DNA of 64,000 bases. Origin: Labia minor. Its lineage: Eukaryota > Arthropoda > Insecta > Dermaptera > Spongiphoridae. Shown here in pieces: positions 57,354 to 64,000 of the stretch; the stretch's first letter is position 1, and each line of letters starts with the position of its first letter. The stretch spans positions 19,772,720 to 19,836,719 of the forward strand of contig OY720346.1 in assembly GCA_963082975.1 (NCBI GenBank), written 5' to 3'. The translations under genes were made by a program, and so were the position numbers. The notes under the pieces are model-generated. The model did no database searches, was not told where the DNA came from, and saw only the letters and a program-made list of their open reading frames with translations.

Positions 57354-57521
57354 TTTGAATTGAGTGTCTCAGCAACTGATAGTGGAGGTGGATCAAATTA
57401 TACTTCAGTGGTAATTCATGTACGGGATGTTAATGACAATCCGCCACTCTTTGAACGACCTACATATCGCACCCAAATTACAGAAGAAGACGATCGAAAT
57501 TTACCAAAAAGAGTGCTTCAA
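57354..57521 (+). CDS. CadN: N-cadherin exon (end of one cadherin repeat, start of the next)
   Basis: A 168-nt exon, phase 0 at both ends, acceptor TTGTTTCAG and strong donor CAA|GTAAGT. The 56 residues begin FELSVSATDSGGGSNYTSVV and include the calcium-binding linker DVNDNPP, then the next repeat's start FERPTYRTQITEEDDRNLPK and RVLQ. The frame follows directly from the previous exon (...DYETQKK + FELSV...). YRTQITEEDDRNLPKRVLQ is, from memory, nearly identical to Drosophila CadN, giving the orthology call. A symmetric 0-0 exon can be skipped or exchanged without frame loss. Drosophila CadN has mutually exclusive exons, so this exon may be one of an alternative pair. The next exon is not visible before 64000. 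Confidence 0.9.
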
Positions 57522-58440
57522 GTAAGTATAATCTTATATTTCTGTTTATGAATATAGGTGTGTTTATTTTAATTTTTAGAAATTGAAAAATTTAAAAATT
57601 ACGATTCTATTTAAAGTAAAAGTTTCTTTTTTTATTGACTTAATAAAGCAACTTTGCTCTGAAAAAACATAAAGACTAGAAAATTTTCTTTCATCGAGTT
57701 AAAGAAGTAATAACTTCTCTCAATTTTAATTCCAAGGGTTCAACAGCTAACATCATTCATTAATTTATATTTTTAATATTCCGGATTTAATTAAAATAAG
57801 TGAAAGCTATGTATATATTTTTATAATAAAAAATATCAACGAGACTTCGTCTGGTCGTTTTTTTTAATTCTTCACTTGAATAATTGCATAAAATACAATT
57901 GAAATTATAAATAAGTATATTTAAGAACTAATGGTAATATGAAGTAGTTTTATTTTTTTTTCTTTTGCTTATTTTTTCTTCCTCATTTGAAATGATAATT
58001 TACTAATAAAAAATTGAAATTTTATGTATGGATAAGAGACATAAAAGATATCAAGAATACTTTGACCTTAAACATGCATGAAGATTTAATGTTATTGATA
58101 TAATGAGAAGAATAAAAGTAGCTATTGAAAAGTAATAAGAAGTGGACAAAGGATACTCCAAATGTAAACTTTATTATTCTTTATGACATGAAAAGTTAAA
58201 TCTTAAAAAAAATTGAAAATTTTTTTAATTAATTAATTTTTTCTAATGAGTATTACAAACGGACATAAATACATAAAGTAACTTTCTATTTAAGCATATT
58301 TAAAATGAATAAATTTATAAACAAGTTGCTTCAGATTGATAGCAATTTACATTATTTTATCTCCTTGTAGATAGGCAATTTATGATACAATTAACAACTA
58401 ACATAATTCATTGATAATGATAATTATTTTTAATCCTAAA
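57522..58440 (+). other. CadN downstream intron, AT-rich part
   Basis: The intron begins GTAAGTATA and continues to the window's end. No recognised feature here. Confidence 0.6.
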
Positions 58441-58512
58441 CCAACATAACTAAACGTTCAAGAATCAGTCAAAAGTTATATCACACAAGCGATTCATGAA
58501 AACCATTAATCT

Positions 58513-58800
58513 TGGCATGGCATTTGTCTTACCTACCCCCATTTGTGAATTTATTACTAACCAAGCTAATCTATTTAATAGTAAGATAAGAACATGAATC
58601 TAGCAGTTAACATGCAGTAGTTGGAGTCCATAATATCTGAAAATTCATAAAAACAAATAAATTAATGCAATGAACAGACGCCCTTTCAATCTAACGCAGA
58701 GATAATTATAAATTCACTTAAATCTTCTATTATACCATCTTATTTATTATTCTGATTCTTGAAAGATGATTTTTAAGCTTAAACTCAGTAAATTATATAT
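58513..58800 (+). repeat. Ancient dispersed repeat, copy 2
   Basis: Colinear with 33078-33365 (see that entry for anchors). Strongly diverged, non-coding, family unknown. Confidence 0.5.
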
Positions 58801-59867
58801 TATAAATTAATATGTTTATATATATAGAAGCTTAAAATTATTATAACAAAAAATAAAAATTCTATTCAAATAATTTTATAATTTTATAAGAATTAATTTT
58901 TTGTCATAAGATCGAACCTCACCAAATAGATGTAATAAACGTTATTTAATAATATATTGTTAAAATATCACTTGTCATATATATTAATTAAAAACAACGT
59001 AGAAACATTAAAAGATTAATATATAGATAGCAATTTGGTTACATACACTTAAATGGATATAAATTTGAAGAGAACGTAAATTCTGCCTTTTTATTTAATT
59101 TAGAGGAGAAGAATAGTATATATATATATATATGTGAAAGTGAGACGCGATCAATGTGTTATATTCTGAATATTTTAAAAAGAAAATTTTGTTATTACTT
59201 GATTATCAAAAGATACCACATATGTATACTATATGCCTGGAAATACACTTCATGGTTACTCAATAAATATAATTGATAAAATTTTACATTTTTCCTTTAT
59301 TTTTTATATTTTGAATTGAAAATAACCATCCAAGAATTTAATTGTAATTGTTATTGATTTATTTCAATTATTATTATTACTAATTATTATTATTATTATT
59401 ACTAAACAGTTAAGTTAAAGGAGGGTAATTTCGTCACCCTAAGCCATTTTTGTACACGTTTCCTAATGCTGCCATGTTAGATTTCATATATACTAATTGA
59501 CTTTTCGCAACATAACTCAGTAATGCCTATTTGAATAACTTATTAATTTTAATTTTTCTTACTGATACTGATACTAAAAATTTTGAAAGCAAATTAAGCA
59601 TTTCATGATGTTAATTTCGTCATAATTGTATACTACTTAGGATTCCTTCTGCTCTAAAATCTAATGGGTAAAAAAAGCAACTTTGCACTCAGCTGAATCA
59701 AAATGAAAGTTTTATTTATGTTAATTACATTTAAATACAATTAAATTCCATCTAATCTAATCTAATCTAAAAAATTTGAAAGTTCATCCACCATGTATAC
59801 ATTGCGCGTCTTACTGATTTTCTTTGGAGTGTTTATGTGACAAATAATTGTATTCCAAGAGTTTCAA
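58801..59867. other. AT-rich intron stretch
   Basis: GGTAATTTCGTCACCCTAAG at 59425 resembles ATCGTCACCCTATTTAG at 60420, possibly traces of one old element around Q6, but the two are direct rather than inverted. No gene. Confidence 0.35.
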
Positions 59868-60167
59868 ATGATTATAAATTATATAAAACTTTTATATATA
59901 GAATTTCAGCTTTATTGAATCGCTGAAAGTACCGGAATGAATTTGTTATCAGATAGACTGGCAATCACGGGCCAGCATGTGACGTGGTGCCATCAACAAA
60001 GAGCCAAACAAGCGCGGGTTTAATATATATCAATTAATTATTTATTAATTTTATTAGTTTTAATTTATTATTTATAATTAATTAAATTGGAATTTAAATA
60101 TAATTTATTTATGTTAATCAATCCAATTCAAATTTGAGAGATTTTTTATAGTCGAGTGGAGACTCCA
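59868..60167 (+). mobile_element. Family Q repeat, truncated copy Q6
   Basis: Has only the right half: GAATTTCAGCTTTATTGAAT, CTGAAAGTACCGGAATG, ATGTGACGTGGTGCCATCAA and the end GTCGAGTGGAGACTCCA. Shares the AAAGTACCGG variant with Q1. Confidence 0.72.
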
Positions 60168-61371
60168 ATTTTTTTTTAAAAAAATAACGTTTTACAATTT
60201 TGTATATTTTTAAGTTTATATTATGATTTCTAATTTATCAATATTAAAAATAAAAACAAAAAAACCTGCTTTTTTGACCTCATTTTGCAAAAAAACCCTA
60301 GCATTAAGTGGTTAAAGCAAGTGACTGACGATTTAACATCAAGTCAAATAATTATAAATGAAGATAAAATCGTCACATTGACGAAATTCAATACATCAAG
60401 TCTTCTGGTTGTAGGTATTATCGTCACCCTATTTAGTACCATACATGTTGGAAAGAAGTCAATATAGGTAAATGCTATCATTAGATGAAATTGAATATAA
60501 ACTATTATTTTTTAAATTTTAAAAATTTTAATAGAATTTATTTAAAAATAAAAATATTATATACTGGATTCACAGAGTCTCATGTAGAAAATGGAGTAAT
60601 TCAAAGTATTGAATAAAATATATTTATTTAAATTATATGTCTATTATCAAAATCATTCTTATGATAACACAAAATAATCAAATAAACATATAAAATATAT
60701 ACCTAAGTATACATAATAAGAGTTTTTTGAAAAGAAATTACATTAAAATATAAATATAATATCCATACAGATTGTCCTTTGTTAGTTTAATTTTTTATAT
60801 ATTTTTTTTTTATTTTATTCTGTTAGAATACAGAACTATATCATTTATGATATATTATCGTGTATTCATCCAGAATCTCTTTATCTTAATCTCCCCATTT
60901 ATTTTGTTTTACCCCTTGAGCAATAAATCAAAAAATGATTTGTGAATTGGCCCCCGATCTCTTTCCCCCAGCCATCTTCAGGCACGAGCTCTGTTGTCAC
61001 AAACATCCCGATTCATCCCCCATTCAACGATAGCCAGTCAGACAGACAGACATTGTATTGAAAGCCCTGGAGATCATTGAATTAAGATGATGCTAATCAT
61101 CATTGATGACAAGTGCACTGATTGAGAGAAAGAGAATGACAGAGGGGCAGCTTATCAATTATGCCCACCCTTACAAATAATAATGGGGACAATACCTTCT
61201 AATCAATTAGTTTGGCATCTTTCAAGACTAATTAATATTTATATATGGTAATTGAATTAACTGAGGATAGCAGGATATTTTAACGAATATTTAATAAATA
61301 AATTAAATCTTTTTATTTAAAATTTTAAATTTAAAAAAAAAATTTTTTTTACATATTTATACAAGTACATA
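60168..61371. other. Intron stretch with a GC-richer island at 60940-61200
   Basis: The island (GGCCCCCGATCTCTTTCCCC ... GATGCTAATCATCATTGATG) is non-repetitive in this window and lacks a coding frame. TGATGCTAATCATCATTGAT holds several homeodomain-like cores. It may be a conserved regulatory element. The 60-codon ORF at 60285 is not convincing. Confidence 0.35.
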
Positions 61372-61373
61372 TA

Positions 61374-62258
61374 AAGGGTGTTTCTTTTAGAGGTATATAA
61401 CTTTAAATTGCAATAAAACAACGATAGATTATTCGATTGATATGAATTTTATTTATACGAAAGATAATCTTGTGGCATTACATTTTATATATGATTTCTG
61501 GCATATGACCGCCACGGCTGGCTCGGATGAAGTCCAATCTGGACGTCCAATTTTCGATAACTTTTTCCAACATTTGTGGCCGTATATTGGCAATAACACG
61601 GCGTATGTTGTCTTCCAAATGGTTAAGCGTTTGTGGCTTATTCGCATAGATCAATGACTTTACATAGCCCCACAGAAAGTAGTCTAGCGGTGTTAAATCA
61701 CAAGATCTTGGAGGCCAATTCACAGGTCCAAAACGTGAAATTAGTCTGTCACCAAACGTGTCTTTCAATAAATCGATTGTGGCACGAGCTGTGTGACATG
61801 TTGCGCCGTCTTGTTGAAACCACAGCTCCTGGACATCATGGTTGTTCAATTCAGGAATGAAAAAGTTAGTAATCATGGCTCTCTACTCATTCGGGTCTAC
61901 TCTCTACAGTAGCAATAGTTTCTTCTGTACGCATCGTACGGCGTCTCTGGGGATGCGAGTTATCAATTAGAGTAAACGTGGTGCGAACACGTTCCATAGT
62001 TAATCGAACTAACTGCTCTGATGAACGATTTTGTCGACGATAAAATGGACGTAGTGCACGATACGTATTCCGCACAGAACCATTATTTTCGAAATAAAAT
62101 TGCACTATTTGCAAGCGTTGTTCAGGCGTGAGTCTATTCATGTTCAATTGCCAAACCAAACTGAGAATAAATCACTTGACAGCTGTTAAATCGGTCGTCA
62201 ACTTGAACAGTATATAATGCCAACTTAAAGTTCTATACCTCGAAAAAAAAACACCCTT
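61374..62258 (-). mobile_element. Internally deleted mariner-like element
   Basis: 885 bp. The left end AAGGGTGTTTCTTTTAGAGG and, inward from the right, AAGGGTGTTTTTTTTTCGAG are inverted repeats extending through GGTATA-AACTTTAA, with TA directly outside both. The transposase gene on the minus strand has lost its middle. Confidence 0.88.
61478..62159 (-). pseudogene. Mariner-type transposase, middle deleted
   Basis: The N-terminal piece (62159-61887) starts MVWQLNMNRLTPEQRLQIVQ and continues with a helix-turn-helix of the DUF4817 kind up to EETIATVESRPE and a stop. The C-terminal piece (61876-61478) starts MITNFFIPELNNHDVQELWF and includes QQDGATCHTAR (second catalytic Asp) and PPRSCDLTPLDYFLWGYVK (third acid, Asp, 36 residues further on), ending GGHMPEIIYKM. 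The region between, with the second HTH and first catalytic Asp, is gone. Eight-base CTCTCTAC repeats (61880, 61901) mark the junction. No active enzyme can be made. Confidence 0.88.
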
Positions 62259-62939
62259 TATATATATATATTTTAGATCATCATAGTAATAATAATAATT
62301 CACTAAGAGATTTCAAAACAAGATCATTTGATTAAACAAAATAAACATTTATTCATAATATTATTATCGTACATAATAATTAAATTCAAATATTTAAATT
62401 TTTGAATGAATGAATTGATTATTTAAATTAGTGAATTATAAATTATATATAATGACATTTAGGTTCAATAGATTACGCATTATAATATATTAACCAAACG
62501 GATATAATATTGAAGATAAAGATGCATTTAATGAATAGTAAAAAGTTAATTAAAAAAAATGTTTATTAAAAAGTAAATTTAAAATGCATATTAAATAATA
62601 CATTATTAAATATATATTTTGGTTCTATTTCCTATAAATGCTAACATATGTTTTCTCTTCCTATCGGAGAAGAATAATTTTTCTATATTTTATTAATAGG
62701 AGAAAATATCTTGATATCAACTGGTAGACAAGAACCAAGCATGGTTATCAATTGTGTAACGTCTAATTTGTAAAAATTGATTATTGCTTAGAAAAAATTT
62801 GGGCTTTTTTCGAATTTCTATGTATTTCCGTTAACTAGATTTAAAATTTAAAAATCAGCCTAACTATTGAGCAGTTATCTCATTAACTTTGTCAACATCT
62901 CGAAGTTTTGCCAATAGTAGATGTAAATATCTAAAGATA
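62259..62939. other. AT-rich intron stretch
   Basis: Nothing recognised. Confidence 0.4.
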
Positions 62940-63220
62940 TAAGATATTTTTTTAGTACGATTTGACTTAGTTCTTAGCCATAGCAACCAAATTTCTCCAA
63001 GTGTCCCTATATCCTGAGCCACAACCCTCAAATCCCTACCATCTCCCATCTTTCTCACGTACCTTCCTAGATTATCCACCCACCGCATCCTTGGTCTTAC
63101 AAGCGGACGTTTCCCACTCGGTCTCCCCACCAATATATTTTTCGCCATTTTTTCCTCTACCATTCTAGCCAGGTGCAGCCTTCTCGATTTTATAATAATA
63201 ACTATATCTGGAGATGCATA
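62940..63220 (-). pseudogene. RTE-like LINE reverse transcriptase 3' end
   Basis: The minus strand reads MVEEKMAKNILVGRPSGKRP then LVRPRMRWVDNLGRYVRKMG and DGRDLRVVAQDIGTL, closely matching 42330-42735. It then shifts frame (EIWLLWLRTKSN) and loses the tail. Preceded by CACCTGGCTAGAATGGT, equal to the AGHVARM segment. Truncated at both sides. Confidence 0.8.
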
Positions 63221-63329
63221 GAGTTCATAAAAATTGTACTTAAATACAGTATGAAAAGATTCAATATGTCAATGTCGTTTTTAAAAATTAATTTCTGCAG
63301 TTATTAAATAAATATTGATATAATTTATA

Positions 63330-63560
63330 GCCTATGTTCAGGTATATGAGTATTGTGATGTAATTTCAAAGAAATTGGTTGAGTCGATTTTGAGTCTATA
63401 ACATCATAATTTTCCAGACAAACAGACAGATAGGCAGACATGAAAAATTCTAAGTCATTTTTGGATTCTAGAGGTCATGAAACACGAAGTTATGCAAAAA
63501 AATTTTAATTCTGTGCAATGTGCAGACAAAAACCTATTTTTATATATATAGATAAAGATA
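63330..63560 (-). mobile_element. Helitron-like 5' end fragment
   Basis: Read on the minus strand: TCTATATATATAAAAATAGG then TTTTTGTCTGCACATTG, CATGACCTCTAGAATCC, (TGTC)n and AACCAATTTCTTTGAAATTA. The TCTATATATATA start and microsatellite-plus-GAAATT phrase are Helitron-like. The same family occurs at 50240. Confidence 0.55.
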
Positions 63561-64000
63561 ATATTATATATATGTCAATATTAAAATGTATATGTAATAT
63601 ATAAGATAAAATTAACTAAATATTTGATTTTCCCAATTTTTTTTTTTTTTTTTTTGTGAATTCTTTTGGAATTTTATCTTTTAAATATATTACATATAAA
63701 CAGTTTACTTGAATATTGCAGGTCCCATAAACAATTGCCTAATCCGCCTAATGGATAATCCGACAATGTATGAGAGGGTTAATATAAATGTAAAACTACC
63801 TATATGTTAATTAACAATTATTCTTTGTGGTTTAAGTTAAAATTCATTGTTTAAAGTTTAAACGAATAATCATATTAATCTATACCTAAATTGTAGTATT
63901 AGATTATTGTATATTGTCGTTTGATTGCACATTATTATAAAATTATTACATTGATTAAGTAATACGTATATCGATAGAACAAAATATTATTATGTAGTGT
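63561..64000. other. AT-rich end of window
   Basis: A poly-T tract at 63640-63655. CCGCCTAATGGATAATCCGA at about 63747 is unassigned. No exon seen. Confidence 0.4.

Overview
This is a very AT-rich eukaryotic window without bacterial features: no operons, no CRISPR, and no tRNA or rRNA gene that I can support. The only host gene I recognise is a neural-type classical cadherin. Two short exons lie on the + strand at 51250-51365 and 57354-57521, with clean GT/AG splice sites and matching phases. Their joined product closely resembles arthropod N-cadherin (Drosophila CadN), as I recall that protein. Together with jockey-like, RTE-like and DUF4817-type mariner elements, this points to an arthropod, probably an insect. 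I cannot name the species.

Nearly everything else is intronic or upstream DNA packed with mobile elements. Left part (1-13.5 kb): a TA-flanked MITE; an apparently intact Buster-like hAT transposon (2430-5715) with a 619-codon transposase, terminal inverted repeats and a perfect 8-bp target duplication; an Ac-type hAT remnant; a jockey relic; and the first copies of two dispersed families that I call P and Q. Middle (13.5-33 kb): a tRNA-derived SINE, a 1.7-kb Helitron, RTE-like LINE 3' ends, a 5'-truncated jockey LINE with an open reverse-transcriptase frame and perfect target duplication (25952-28049), and long AT-rich stretches without recognisable content. Right part (33-64 kb): more Helitron pieces, one with decayed Rep/helicase coding, a 417-bp foldback element resembling a Penelope-like terminal repeat, hAT MITEs, the two cadherin exons, an internally deleted mariner, and further P and Q copies.

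The most unusual material is in families P and Q. Both look like Helentron-associated (HINE/DINE-1-like) elements: a short inverted repeat near each end, a microsatellite core, a right-end hairpin, and insertion next to T-runs. They share a 96-nt module whose four anchors keep identical spacing although the spacers have diverged. P carries two TGACGTCA palindromes exactly 20 bp apart. The first 29-31 nt of P also occur alone at three other sites, and at two of these the empty site can be inferred and shows a 31-bp gain. This could be a minimal insertion product of rolling-circle transposition.

All calls come from reading the sequence by eye. Family names are recognition, not database results, and boundaries inside microsatellites or T-runs are good to only a few bases.
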